DNA from: Ophiosphaerella korrae
Taxonomy: Eukaryota; Ascomycota; Dothideomycetes; Pleosporales; Phaeosphaeriaceae
Reading direction: 5' to 3'
Assembly: GCA_028456385.1 (NCBI GenBank)
Contig: JALNQF010000004.1
Location: 186,001-250,000, forward strand
Length of the DNA stretch: 64,000 nt
Part shown: in pieces, positions 20,989-31,473 of the stretch
Layout: the number at the start of each line of letters is the position of its first letter
How positions within the stretch are numbered: the stretch's first letter is position 1
Notes under the pieces: generated by a model
What the model saw: only the letters and a program-made list of their open reading frames with translations
What the model was told of the DNA's origin: nothing
The model's database searches: none
Made by a program: the position numbers and the translations under genes

Positions 20989-21775
20989 CTACCACTGCTG
21001 GCCACCGCCTTGGCCTTCCTGTCCGCCGTAGCCGCCTTGGCCGCCTTGTTGACCACCGTAGCCGCCGCGTGGAGCGTATTGGCCGCCCTGACCGCCCTGA
21101 GGAGGACCCCAAGAGGCGCCGCCGCCTTGCTGACCGCCGTAACCTTCTATTTCATGTTAGTTGTGAGCCTGAAAGCCAATGGTGAGCAATCAATGCATAC
21201 CGCGACCGCCACCATAACCTGAAGGATTGGGTTAATAGGGTCTAAATAATGGGGTGGTGGAAACATACCTCCTTGTCCGCCACCATAACCTCCGCGGTAT
21301 CCTCCTCCTCCACCACCATAACCGCCACGACCGCCACCGCCGCCGCCACCGCCACGGTCGGAAGCCTTGTCGACACGAATCCGTCGTCCATCGAATCTGA
21401 AGAAGTTAGCTTGATTAGAACATTCAGAAGGCGAATGGCCGTGAAAAGAAAGATTAGCGTACTCTTCATTGTTCAACGCGGCCATAGCTGCATCGGCATC
21501 GGCATCATTGGCGAATCGAACGAAGCCGAAGCCTCTGCTGCGGCCCGTGTCGCGATCTTTCACGACGACCTACTAAGATGTAAGCGCTTGCGTGGTGTTT
21601 GCGATATCTCGCGTAGAAATAAAAGTCACTGACGGCTTCTTCAACTTGGCCGAACTCCTCGAACTTCTGACGCAGAGTGCCATCGTCGGTATGCCAGGCA
21701 AGCCCTCTGCAAAAGATTAGTGATGAAGTGATGGAGTAAGGTGAGAGTGACTTACCCAATGAAAAGTTTGGACAT
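20989..21775 (-). CDS. Glycine-rich RRM RNA-binding protein (CIRBP/GRP7 type)
   Basis: Six exons on the minus strand: 21775-21756, 21706-21634, 21569-21463, 21396-21269, 21218-21201 and 21143-20989. The protein starts MSKLFIGG (RNP2) and has [17 protein letters not shown] (RNP1) and [12 protein letters not shown], a complete single RRM of about 80 residues. The rest is a low-complexity tail of GGY, GGQ and RGG-like repeats ending GGGQQW. Family knowledge: these proteins bind RNA and act as cold or stress RNA chaperones, shuttling between nucleus and cytoplasm. Exon 5 is an 18-nt microexon. The last acceptor is tandem (TAG then AAG), so one residue may vary; I used the distal one. Intron 21397-21462 is 66 nt without a stop. 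A 1.6-kb divergent upstream region suggests regulated expression. Confidence 0.92.
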
Positions 21776-23393
21776 GGTGAAGGCTGAAGCGAACACTGAA
21801 CGGTCTCAATACAAGCACTCGGAGCTCAAAACAAAGCGGGCGATACAGGGAAACTCAAAACATGGTAGCAAGAGGGATTGACGAGGTTTTAAGGGGAAAG
21901 TGGGGTGAGGGGGCGCGCGAGGAATCCATCGCGGGCGCCCAAGCAAGTAAAGGTAGCAACGTGCGGAACGAACATTTAGTATGGTTGGTCCAGGCACCAG
22001 GGTGTAATGGTGTTGTCGAGTGCAAGGGCGGCTGCAAGGAGGTAGTATGTGACAGCACGGGTAGAGACAGAGGTCGTGAAGTCGTGAGGTTGTGAGGCCG
22101 TGGGGTGTCGTGTCCCAGAGGAGGGTTGGGCTGAACAGACGGGAAGAGCAGTGATGGTGGGGCAGAGCACGACAGAGGAACAAAGTTGGCCCCTCTAAGA
22201 GAGATAAAAGGGCGCTAGCTGTGTTTGTGCAAACGCAGTAGAGGGGTGAGAGGGTAGCGGGGTTTATCAATGAAGAAACGTGGCCAGGACGACGGCAGGA
22301 ATGGCAGGAATGGCAGAATGGCAGCAGAGGCGGGTGCAAGTGGCCGGCCAGGCAGTATATATGCGCTCCAGACGGCTCTCCCTGCACCTGGGCAGCAACA
22401 GACGTCGCGGCCTGTCTGGGGCCAGACGAGGTGTGCGGTTGCTTGCACTGCTCCCCACCCCCATCATGGCACTGCGTTGATTAGTCTGTCCCGTGTCTGT
22501 TTCCTCATGCTGGGTATATGCAGCCATGCAAGCCTAGGGCTAAACACGCCCAATGACAGCGAGGCGAGGGGCAGACACTGGCCCGGCCAGGCAAAAAGTG
22601 AGAGGTCGCATTTTGTGATAGGCGGTGGTGGTGGTGGTGACGACAGCTGGGCCACAGTGCCGGCATATATGCGCGTGCGCTATTGGGCCGCGTCAAATAC
22701 CTGGCCGTGTGCATGGAGAGCGGTGCAGAGCCTGCCTGGTGAAGTCGCAGGGCGGACAGGCATTGGACGTGCAAAGAAGCTTATCAGGGGCACTGTCCAG
22801 ATGATGGTGTGGGGAATTTTGGAACGGAGGTGGCCCAATTGACGACCGCTGCACCGCACTGCACCAAACACGTCTAGCACGAACGGCTCGCGTAACCAGT
22901 AGGCTAATTGCCTGGGCTGACATAATCGACGACGCGACGGGCACAGGTCACCTCGCACGTTACACCTGCGCATGGCTTGTATTCACCAAACCGTCGTCTC
23001 ATGTGTCGCTGGAGAGCACAGCGCAGACTGGCCCTGCTCCCATGTATAGTAAGGCGTGAGAAATAGAATTGAATCCTCCTCTACGCTCCACCATTGCCAG
23101 CCACCGTGGGGCGCATCGCCCAGTGCGCCTTCCCTCTCTCCTGGCCGTCGCTTCCCTTTCCAATACGCACATGACTAAACTTGAAGTGCATTAACTTTGC
23201 CTCTGTCGACGTCGCACAGGCATAATCCTTCACTACACTCAGACCGACTTCGCCGCCTAATCCAGCCATCGTCATGCTGTACAACATCTAACAGGTCCAT
23301 GGCCATTCCGCATACACTTCGGAACGGCTCGCTCGTGGACCGCCCGCCCTGCAACCCTGGCTCCATAGCTGACTGCGCTATCTGAAGTCTATC
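21776..23393. promoter_or_regulatory. Long divergent upstream region
   Basis: 1.6 kb between the divergent RRM gene and the 23394 gene, unusually long for this window. It is rich in purine/pyrimidine-biased tracts, with AGGGG-type elements such as at about 22565. Long frames here are low-complexity and have no family features, so I read it as 5' UTR and promoter sequence. Confidence 0.5.
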
Positions 23394-25452
23394 ATGGACA
23401 TCCAAAGATGGCTGGACGACACGGCCGAGCCAGAAGGTATTCGTCCAGCCAGCGCACTACCGCCTAACCCATTTGATGCTATGGACAAGCACAAGCCTGT
23501 CTTTGGAAAAACACGTGCTGCAAAGCCATCCGAATCCGACAGTTCGCTTCTCGTCCCTCAAACCCACTCGCGGAGAATACCGGCCCAGAAGCTAAAGCTC
23601 GTTACCCATAAGCCTTCGCGTGCAACAAGTGTGCTCAGCAAGGCATCGCGCTCTAGCCGCAGCAATTCTGCCCCCAGCGAATCATCAGCCCAACACTACG
23701 CACGAAAACCTCGCCGTAAAACTCGTCCAGAGCATTACGAACCAAAGCCAACCAACGAGCGGGGGAAGCATGTACATCGGAGCCGTATGGACGAATCAAA
23801 GAAGTCAAGGCGCAAATCCAAACGCAAGAAAGGCGATAAGTCGGGTAGTGGCGTAGCTCAAACCTTCCAGGCCCAGAATGTCTCCAGGGATCGGTTGACT
23901 GTAAGGGCCGCCCGACATGCAGTGATATAAATCGATACTGATGATTGGTGGTAGCTGAAGCCGCGAGAGCAGCTGGGAATCTTCAACAAGGGCAAAACCT
24001 CGACCATGGTCCGGGGTCGAGGATGTAAGCTTCTCTTTATGCAACGCCCCGCTTAGTCTATCCTGCAGCTGATACGCTATAGTGCCCGACCTTGTCTTCT
24101 CTGAGATGGAATTCTTACAGAAAGATAAAGACCAGCCAGAGTCTGTTCCACAACCAGGCGTTTCACAAAAGAAGCGCAAAAGAGACCATAAACATTCCAA
24201 AGAAGAGGAGATTTCAGCCTTCTTTACTTCTGCGCGCCCTGTACTAGCAGAACAAGACGGTAATGGCCAAAGCAAGGACGTCTGGGGAAATGTTGACAGC
24301 ACTACTGCCACCGGTTGTCGCGAACAACAGGGATCACCGAAGTCAAGTCGCGTCGTGCCCACCATCGAATTACCTAACGAGGGATCATACTTGGGGTTCG
24401 GAAGCAGAGGACCTCGTCATGAAAGCACAGGCTATGTGTCATGGTCAGACTCTGTCCGTGCGCCTGATCCGCATCCTGACCATATGCTCACCGTGGACAA
24501 AAGGCGGCATGAGCCTCAAAAGCAGCGACAAGGTAGTTCTAAAAGCGCCAAGGAAGGCACTAGTCCAGTGTATCCTGCGCCTCTGTTAGCGGCAAAGAAT
24601 AGGGTAGGTGAGAGCGTGGATCGTTTTAAAGTATCTTCGGAGGTTCCCTCACACCAGCGGATGTGCAGATCCCACTCATACCCTCAACGAAGCCCATCGC
24701 CCCGGAAAGGGAACCTTATCGATCGTACTACAAGGATAAAATCGGCCCCCTCAGTTTACTCTCCGTCATCGAAATCACCATTCGCATCAGCTCGAGACAG
24801 AGTTGAGCTTCAGCGCCATCGACATATAACCAACTCGCTACCCGCTGAATCTGAAGAAACTGCCAGTGCCCATGTGGGACATGCTTCTGTGTGCCAAAGG
24901 ATTGCTATAGATACAGAGGGCACTCATGCATGCGCAGAATCGCGCTTGTCGTCTGACCTAGGTGAAATCATACAACAGTGCAATCGCACTTTTCATCGAA
25001 GGCACCAGACAACAATACCACCATATGTGACTCAGGATAACAGCAAAGCAAGTAGACGCATCCGCATGAATATGAATAATAGATCACAACGAGTACCAAC
25101 TGTTCGCTTCGCAGATCTTGACATGCCATCACCTACGATTCCAAACTTCCTGGGGCCTAGTTTCTACGGAGAGCAGGCGCAGCGCCGGCAATTATCGGTT
25201 CTGATAGGGCTCGACGGGAATAATGCCCTGAGAGAACCATGTCTAACTCATCAGGAGTATGGGGTTCACCCACAGAGCATCTTACCGAATGCACGTGCGT
25301 GGGACAGGTGTCTCGAGGAGGCAATTGGGCACGATGAATGGGCTGGTGGTGTAGACGAGCAAGACTCACTTGGAGATAGCGTCTACGATGCAAGACGAGA
25401 AGTCAGGGTCATTGCGCCTCGTGGGTTTTGGCGGCCGAATAGACTGTACTGA
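23394..25452 (+). CDS. Uncharacterised disordered protein with FWRPNRLY C-terminus
   Basis: Three exons: 23394-23900, 23955-24024 and 24083-25452, giving 648 aa. Both introns have clean GT-AG ends and preserve frame. It starts MDIQRWLDDTAEPEG. The N-terminal third is very basic (runs of RRKSKRKK, KPRRKTRP), suggesting nuclear location. Exon junctions join RLTLKPREQLGIFNKGKTS to RGRGLPDLVFSEMEFLQK, which looks like the conserved core. A motif YLGFGSRGPRHESTGYVSW follows, then a long Ser/Pro/Arg-rich disordered part. The end, VIAPRGFWRPNRLY, is compact and aromatic and looks conserved. I do not recognise a domain or function. The structure suggests a fungal-specific regulator or scaffold with short conserved motifs in disorder; that is inference. 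Confidence 0.8.
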
Positions 25453-25877
25453 ACTTGCGGAACGTTGATAACCCTAGTGCTAAGGTCAAGCACTGGTCCG
25501 GTCCGTGCACAGAAAGTTGAGAAGGGCGACTGGGTTGCGGTCCTTTTGATCCTCGGTTTGGACTTGTTGTACGATAGCCGATGGCTTCATCTAGCCGAGT
25601 ACTAATTAAAGGTAAATAGCATAGACGCTACATGCCCTATCCGCGACCGCTCTTGCAGCTCTCGCCAGACCGACGGGTTGTGCCCCAATTGCAGTCGTTC
25701 TTTTCTGTACGGCCGGCGCCTGTCTCATGCAGACAGCTGGCGGTGACGTTCGTCACACTGGCGCCCTCCCAACACCGATCCTCCCCCGCCAGCCCCACCA
25801 AGACCAGCGACAAAACCTTCAAGTCTAGAGCTCGGCAGCTGGCAGGACACCTACACCCAACACACATACGCACCAAT
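25453..25877. promoter_or_regulatory. Upstream region of pyrophosphatase gene with open in-frame extension
   Basis: From an ATG at 25632 the frame stays open into the pyrophosphatase start at 25878 (82 codons). The encoded stretch is rich in Arg, Ser and Pro and poor in acidic residues. It is either 5' UTR or an alternative N-terminal targeting segment. Confidence 0.5.
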
Positions 25878-26933
25878 ATGACTTACACCACCCGCAAGAT
25901 CGCTGCGGCGAATACTCTGGAGCACCGCGTCTTCATTGAGAAGGACGGTCAGCTGGTTTCGCCATGGCACGACATTCCGCTGTATGCCAATGAGCAGCAG
26001 ACGGTCCTCAACATGGTTGTCGAGGTGCCCCGCTGGACCAATGCGAAGATGGAGGTGTGTGCCTGCTGCCTGCACGCTTTCTGTGCAATCCCCACAGTAG
26101 CAGAAAATTGGACTGACACGACATGCCCATAGATCACCAAGGAGGAGACGCTCAACCCCATCAAGCAGGACATCAAGAAGGGCAAGCTCCGCTATGTGAG
26201 AAACTGCTTCCCCCACAAGGGCTACCTCTGGAACTACGGTGCCTTCCCCCAGGTACGATGACGCGAGCCCGACATCGGCCTCTGGAGCCAATACTGACCG
26301 CTGCTGCAGACATGGGAGGACCCCAACGTCGTACACCAGGAGACCAAGGCGAAGGGTGACAATGACCCGCTGGACGTCTGCGAGATCGGCGAGTTAGTCT
26401 ACAAGCCCGGCGAGGTCATCCAGGTCAAGGTCCTTGGTGTCATGGCGCTGCTCGATGAGGGCGAGACCGACTGGAAGATCATCGTCATCAACGTAAATGA
26501 CCCATTAGCCCCCAAGCTCAACGACGTCGAGGATGTTGAGCGTCACTTGCCTGGCTTGCTCCGCGCCACCAACGAGTGGTTCCGCATCTACAAGATCCCA
26601 GACGGCAAGCCCGAGAACCAGTTCGCCTTCTCTGGCGAATGCAAGAACAAGAAGTACGCCATGGACATTGTTCGCGAGTGCGCCGAAGCCTGGGAGAAGC
26701 TGATCTCGGGCAAGACGCCCAAGGAGGACCTCAGCCTGTATGTTTCCCCGCCATAGCATTTGGTACCTTAATCTGACCCTAATTCTCACAGAACCAACAC
26801 TACTGTCTCTCACTCGGCCGACCGCACCGACCCCAGCCAGGTCAACGTCCCACAGGGCGAGAACAAGCCGGCGGCCCCCATTGACCCCAGCATCGACAAG
26901 TGGTTCTACATCTCTGGAGCGCCTTCCAATTAG
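25878..26933 (+). CDS. IPP1: Inorganic pyrophosphatase
   Basis: Four exons: 25878-26054, 26133-26252, 26310-26737 and 26792-26933, giving 288 aa, against 287 in yeast Ipp1. The start [13 protein letters not shown] was chosen by length against the cytosolic enzyme. Family I signature: [13 protein letters not shown], with the three metal-binding aspartates at about residues 116, 118 and 121. Other active-site parts are [36 protein letters not shown] and [11 protein letters not shown]. Reaction: pyrophosphate to two phosphates, which pulls biosynthetic reactions forward. It is normally cytosolic and nuclear. The first intron donor follows KME. An in-frame open stretch upstream could supply a mitochondrial presequence if an upstream ATG is used. 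Confidence 0.96.
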
Positions 26934-27145
26934 TAGTAAAAAGTATGCAAAAGCTGTAGTCGGCGCGACACACGATGCTGTAGATGCAAGTGGATATTGA
27001 CATGCCAGTGGTGGCCTGCATAGAATCATTTGAAATGCATAGTCTATTTGCGATGATGAAGCAATCCCAGATACAACCCATGACTCCACATTATGCTTTA
27101 GATGAAGATATTGTTATACAAGCCAAGACTTGTTTGAAGTGTCTT

Positions 27146-27496
27146 CTAGTTTCCAGCCAAGTCCTCTTTTCGTGCCAACTGCCGCGAATGCCGGTCCACT
27201 TCCTCCATGACTTCTGTTATGCGCATTTTGCTTAGGTCGAGGTTCATTTCCTTGCCATCCTCTGCAAAGTAATCAGGCTGTATTCACAAGTTGGGACGCT
27301 GATAGGCGGACATACTGAACTTTACAGCCAGGCTCGCAGGATCCTTGCTAGTCCGCGGTAGCATCTTAGACTCGATCTTCATGCCATCTGCGCGCGCATT
27401 CGGTGGTATGAGGGAGAGGAAGAGCCTGGCGGGTTTTGAGCGGAGCGAGAAGGGATTGAAGGTCACGCGGACATCGGTGAGGAATCGAGTGATCAT
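27146..27496 (-). CDS. MRPL44: Mitochondrial large-subunit ribosomal protein mL53 (Mrpl44)
   Basis: Two exons: 27496-27316 and 27261-27146, with an intron of 54 bp, giving 98 aa, the size of the yeast protein. It starts MITRFLTDVRVTFNPFSL, the hallmark N-terminus, followed by KPARLFLSLIP and GMKIESKMLPR. The second exon gives DGKEMNLDLSKMRITEVMEEVDRHSRQ (split over the junction by VKF-K). Family knowledge: mL53 is a thioredoxin-fold-like subunit of the mitochondrial 54S/39S ribosome. A longer frame upstream of 27496 is not used because it has no similarity. It is divergent with SEC20 over 280 bp. Confidence 0.9.
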
Positions 27497-27776
27497 AATG
27501 GTAGAAGAAGGAAAGTATATGTCTACGCGTAGACAGCGTGTGTAGGCCAAAGCGTCTTCAATGGCTGTCCAAGTCTATGGAGTTCTTTGCAGCGACACTT
27601 ACCCACTTGGCCTGTGCACAGCAGTCAATTCTGTACGAAAAGCGTATTGGGCGGGTGCCGCCAGCCGTAGACAACCAACTTACCCCCGCCCCATGCGTTA
27701 GTGGCCCGCCGTAGCATCGCCGTCATAGTGCTTGCATCATCCATCAAACCACCTTTCCGAACGTCGCATCGACACC
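27497..27776. promoter_or_regulatory. Divergent mL53/SEC20 intergenic region
   Basis: 280 bp between divergent start codons. Must hold both promoters. No particular motif assigned. Confidence 0.45.
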
Positions 27777-29220
27777 ATGCCACCCCTCCCTCTCACCACG
27801 CAGTCCCTTACAAATCGTCTCACAGCTCTTTCTGAAGCAAACAAAGTAAATGCCCAACTCATCCTCCGATTAGCAAAACTCGAATTTCAGCCAGGATCGC
27901 AGCCACCTAGCGCCGACGAGGGGGATGTGCGGTTGGAATTAAGCGCCGAGATACACGAGAGTTTGAAGAGCATTGAAGAGGAACTTGAGATACTCAGGCA
28001 GGAGGTCGAAGACGTTGTAGGGAGTGGCAATAGTGTTGCGCGGAGAAAAGACAGCAAGATCGAAGGCGAGAGAAGCAGGCTTGCTGTGTTGTTAGCGAGA
28101 TTAACTGAGGACTTGAAAGCGTGAGCTAGCACTCCAAATCATTGTGAAGCATATAGACATAAGCTAACCCAAATATTCTCTCAGCTCAAGATCGCAGTTC
28201 CGCAAAGCCCAGCTCACTGCTAAAAACAACGCCGATCGCGCAAAGCTCAAGGAACGCGAACTCCTCTTCTCAAATCTACAATCCGGCTCCTCCACTCCAT
28301 CTTCAACATACCGTCAGAGAAAACAAGCACAAGGACTTTCAGAGGGCGAAGTGGTTGCTCAAGCGTCGTCAGACGTCACGACTGCGCTACGCCGAACACA
28401 CCAGTTGATGCAAGGAGAGCTTTCGCGCTCACGATTTGCACAAGAAACGCTCGAACAGTCCACAGCCGCGCTCGCAGATCTCGGGGAGAGGTACTCAGAT
28501 CTCAACACATTGCTAGCAAGCAGTAAAAACCTGCTTTCAACCTTGGTGAAGAGCACAAAGAGTGACACGTGGTATCTTGAAACCACATTCTATATTCTCA
28601 TCACAACTGTGGTCTGGCTAGTCTTTCGGCGCTGGTTGTACGGACCACTAACCTGGTTCCTCCTTGTGCCACTCAAGATCATCTTTCGCATTGCATTCGG
28701 CGTCTTCGGCCTCGCAACCGCATCTACAGCCGCTAAATCGGGTGTTGCAAACCCCACTGAAACATCAACAAGCCTTATTGTTAAGCCTAGTGCAACAGGC
28801 GATATTCCTCGGTGGAATTCTAATCCGGAAGCCCAGCAACAACACTACGTTCGCGTTGGAGGTGGGGGACGAGGGTATATGCACGGCGGAGATCCCAGCC
28901 CACCAAACTCATACTCACAACAAGTTGGCCAAATGGCGGAGAAAAACCAACAAGGACAGCAGCGGGAACAGGAGGTGCCGGATCACCCGCAATTCAGGCA
29001 ACCAAGGCAGGAGGAGGAAGAGGGTCCAGTCAGGAGGGGGGATGGAACAATATTAAAGGAGAGTGATAAGCCACGGAACCCGAAAAAGAAGATGTGGGAG
29101 GAGTATGTTGAGAGAGAAAAGTTTGAGGCGCGGCAAGTGCAACAGGAGCATTCGACACAAGAAGCGATTGGGCAGAGCGGGGCGGCGAGTAAAGGTGCGA
29201 GAAAGAGGGATGAGCTTTGA
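27777..29220 (+). CDS. SEC20: Sec20 SNARE of Golgi-to-ER transport, RDEL terminus
   Basis: Two exons: 27777-28120 and 28185-29220, total 459 aa. ATG 27777 gives MPPLPLTTQSLTNR. The N-terminal half is helical and charged. The Sec20 SNARE region follows (about residues 176-235: TALRRTHQLMQGELSRS, LEQSTAALADLGERYSDL, LLASSKNLLSTLVKS), then KSDTWYLETTFYIL and a membrane segment at about 249-293 with WLVFRRWLYGPLTWF. A lumenal tail of about 165 residues rich in Q, E and P ends in KRDEL. Family knowledge: yeast Sec20 works with Ufe1, Use1 and Sec22 on the ER and its lumenal tail ends in HDEL. The RDEL end here is the equivalent retrieval signal, which strongly supports the assignment over Use1. Longer than yeast Sec20 (383 aa) mainly in the tail. 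Confidence 0.92.
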
Positions 29221-29465
29221 GTATCATGAAATATATATTGTACCCGACCACCTATCCTAACATGAACATGGCAACCCCAAACAACCAGGTAAACCGCAGC
29301 ATCAACGTGCTAGGGGGGTTGTAACGGGGTATCATGCAGTGTACTGAACTCTCAACACAATCGACAACATCCTACTAACGAACACTGAATCCAAGATCCA
29401 AGCATACCCATCAACCTAAATTTGATACTCCCAATTCGTACATCGAATCATGCCTCTCTCGACCA

Positions 29466-31070
29466 TCATGATCCCTCATACTCATTCTCGTCATCACTCT
29501 GCTCCTGCACCTCAACCTGATCATCAACCTCTTCATGCAACAACATGCCCATCCCATACGTCCTCTCACGAATCTCCTCCGCCTCCTCCCTATCAGCCCT
29601 GCAATCCTCCATGATCAACAGAACCGCCGTCTCGGGAACAAGCACGGCCTGTATAAAAGTCGCCGGTCCAGAGCCCTGCACAACGGCATCCGTGCAATTC
29701 TTGATCTCGTTTTTGAGCATCTTCATTACGTTTTCCGTGATGATGCGGCGGCCTTGGGGGCCGTAGTAGCCGGGATATGTGGATTGGTCGTCGAGGGCGT
29801 AGGATTCGAGTTCGTCTTGGATGTGCGAGGGGAGGTCTTTGCGCCGGGAAGGGACGGCTGCGGCTTTGCCGGTAAGGGCGATCGGGGTGTAGCGGTCTCT
29901 GTAGCCGCTTGGGCGCTCGTTGTTGAGGACTTTGAAGAGCTCCATGCGGTGTTTGCGGATGCGGGAGGGAAGTTGGGTCCATTTTATAGTTGGGTAACCC
30001 TCACGATGGTACTCTTGCTGTGCCGATTTGGTTTGGTGGAGGCGGCAGAAGGTGTTTTGGTTTTTGATGGTGTTTTCTTTGCCTTTCCAGAAATCCCAGT
30101 ATTCTGACTTGTCGACCGATGCCTTGCATATTGAACATGTCGATCCCTCTTCTTCTTCCTCTGGGAGTTGTTCAATGTAGTCATTTAGGTTATCAAGTGC
30201 TTCCTGCGGGGCGCTTGAATCCTGCTGGGATGAGGCTGGGCCCTGATCTTGTAGCCAGTCACCGAGTTGATCATGGAGAATTGCGGGTTTCGATCGCAAT
30301 GTTTCTCTTCTCATGCCCTGCGATGTGGTCACTGTAGAGGTCTTGGTTCCCTGATCTGGGCCTTTCTTAGCACCTACAGTGTGCAACTCAGGATCATCTG
30401 GGGCCAAAATATCCACTAGTTCCTCAATGCCTAGCATGGAAACATCCGAATCACTGTCATCTTCGCCATCTTTTGCTTTGTTGTTGTCTGTATCCTTTGT
30501 CGGCCTTTGGTAGTTGGGTGGGATCCTGATCTTGATCCCGGTCGCTGTGCTTAAGGATTTCTTGCCATATGTTTGCGCATGTATGTTCAAGGTCTTGCCC
30601 TTGGAGCCAAACTTTCTTGCGACAACGTTCTTAGTAGATTGCTGGCTTGTATGCTCCAAACCAAATTGAAATGGATCCTGCGAAGAGCGTATCGCCCCAT
30701 TCTCCCTTTTATCATATGAACTCTGCGTACTTTGATTCGCCCGACCTGTTTTCGTGGTAGGTTTGGGCTTGGCCGTTATATTTGGCTGTTTTTTAACAGG
30801 CCTTCTCTGTGGCTGCTTCAAGTCGTCCGACTCATCCAATGTGGACAACGCTACTACAGGACATGATTTCGGAATTCGAGGCGCTGGAGCACGTATTTCT
30901 TCATCATATGATTCTGGTTCTGCAAATATATCCTTATCGACCAGTCGGTCCCTTGTGTTCGGGCTATGCTTGCGCTTTGCAATGGGTTCTTCATGGTCGA
31001 CATCTCTTGCATGTCGCTTTCCGCCCACTGTCCCAAGTAGTTTTAAAGCATTTCGGGTTAGCTGAGGCAT
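29466..31070 (-). CDS. RTC4: Rtc4-domain protein (restriction of telomere capping 4)
   Basis: Single-exon frame; start chosen at 31070 (MPQLTRNALKLLGTVGGKR, 534 aa), as the residues before it in the longer frame to 31142 are not protein-like. The N-terminal two thirds are disordered and basic. The C-terminal third is the RTC4 domain: CSICKASVDKSEYWDFW, FCRLHQTKSAQQEY, WTQLPSRIRKHR, then the diagnostic TYPGYYGPQGRRIITENVM and ATFIQAVLVPETAVLLI. The CxxC and CxxH pair in the first part suggests a small zinc site, as I infer. The yeast gene was named from a telomere-capping screen; its molecular action is poorly known. An acidic tail (EEVDDQVEVQEQSDDENEYE) ends the protein. Confidence 0.88.
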   Translation of the reverse strand: MPQLTRNALKLLGTVGGKRHARDVDHEEPIAKRKHSPNTRDRLVDKDIFAEPESYDEEIRAPAPRIPKSCPVVALSTLDESDDLKQPQRRPVKKQPNITAKPKPTTKTGRANQSTQSSYDKRENGAIRSSQDPFQFGLEHTSQQSTKNVVARKFGSKGKTLNIHAQTYGKKSLSTATGIKIRIPPNYQRPTKDTDNNKAKDGEDDSDSDVSMLGIEELVDILAPDDPELHTVGAKKGPDQGTKTSTVTTSQGMRRETLRSKPAILHDQLGDWLQDQGPASSQQDSSAPQEALDNLNDYIEQLPEEEEEGSTCSICKASVDKSEYWDFWKGKENTIKNQNTFCRLHQTKSAQQEYHREGYPTIKWTQLPSRIRKHRMELFKVLNNERPSGYRDRYTPIALTGKAAAVPSRRKDLPSHIQDELESYALDDQSTYPGYYGPQGRRIITENVMKMLKNEIKNCTDAVVQGSGPATFIQAVLVPETAVLLIMEDCRADREEAEEIRERTYGMGMLLHEEVDDQVEVQEQSDDENEYEGS

Positions 31071-31473
31071 GCTCAAAGTCAATTGGTGTATGTTATGTGG
31101 GCGCTTATGGAGACATCGGGATGGGTTGAGAGTGACGTTCAACGTCGCGACATCGCAGTCATCTTCGGGAAACGCGTCGACGCGATTAACTTAGCGCATC
31201 ACCACGCGAAATCTCGTGATAGTCACACAACAAAGTATGCTGGCCGGCAATGACTTTGTATGAAGCGGACATAGTTATTAGTCTATTATCTAATAGCATT
31301 TGCAGCTCTTCTCATCGCATGAACTGAATAATATATTCAGACGATGCTATTCCGTGGTTAGATCGCAACCATTCCGCTTATCGATAACGACATCAAAAAA
31401 GTTGCTGCTCAAAGTCAATCCATGTTCAATACTAAACTTCCACTCACCCACACACCACGCCTCACCTGCTAAC
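31071..31473. promoter_or_regulatory. Divergent RTC4/RCL1 intergenic region
   Basis: About 400 bp between divergent start codons. No gene seen; promoter function is inferred from the layout. Confidence 0.45.

Noticed and set aside
21806..22387. 193-codon minus-strand frame upstream of the RRM gene
   Set aside because: Cys/His/Pro/Leu-rich low-complexity translation of a C-rich leader. It looks like a shadow of a pyrimidine-rich 5' UTR.
22270..22842. 190-codon plus-strand frame in the long divergent region
   Set aside because: Low-complexity composition, no family motif and in a GA-rich promoter-like interval; no splice or start context supports it.
26123..26359. Frame across the pyrophosphatase introns
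   Set aside because: Overlaps exon 2 in another frame and includes intron sequence; the Ipp1 model accounts for it.
29535..30107. 190-codon plus-strand frame antisense to RTC4
   Set aside because: Mirrors the codon bias of the RTC4 coding strand and has no motif; RTC4 is clearly supported.
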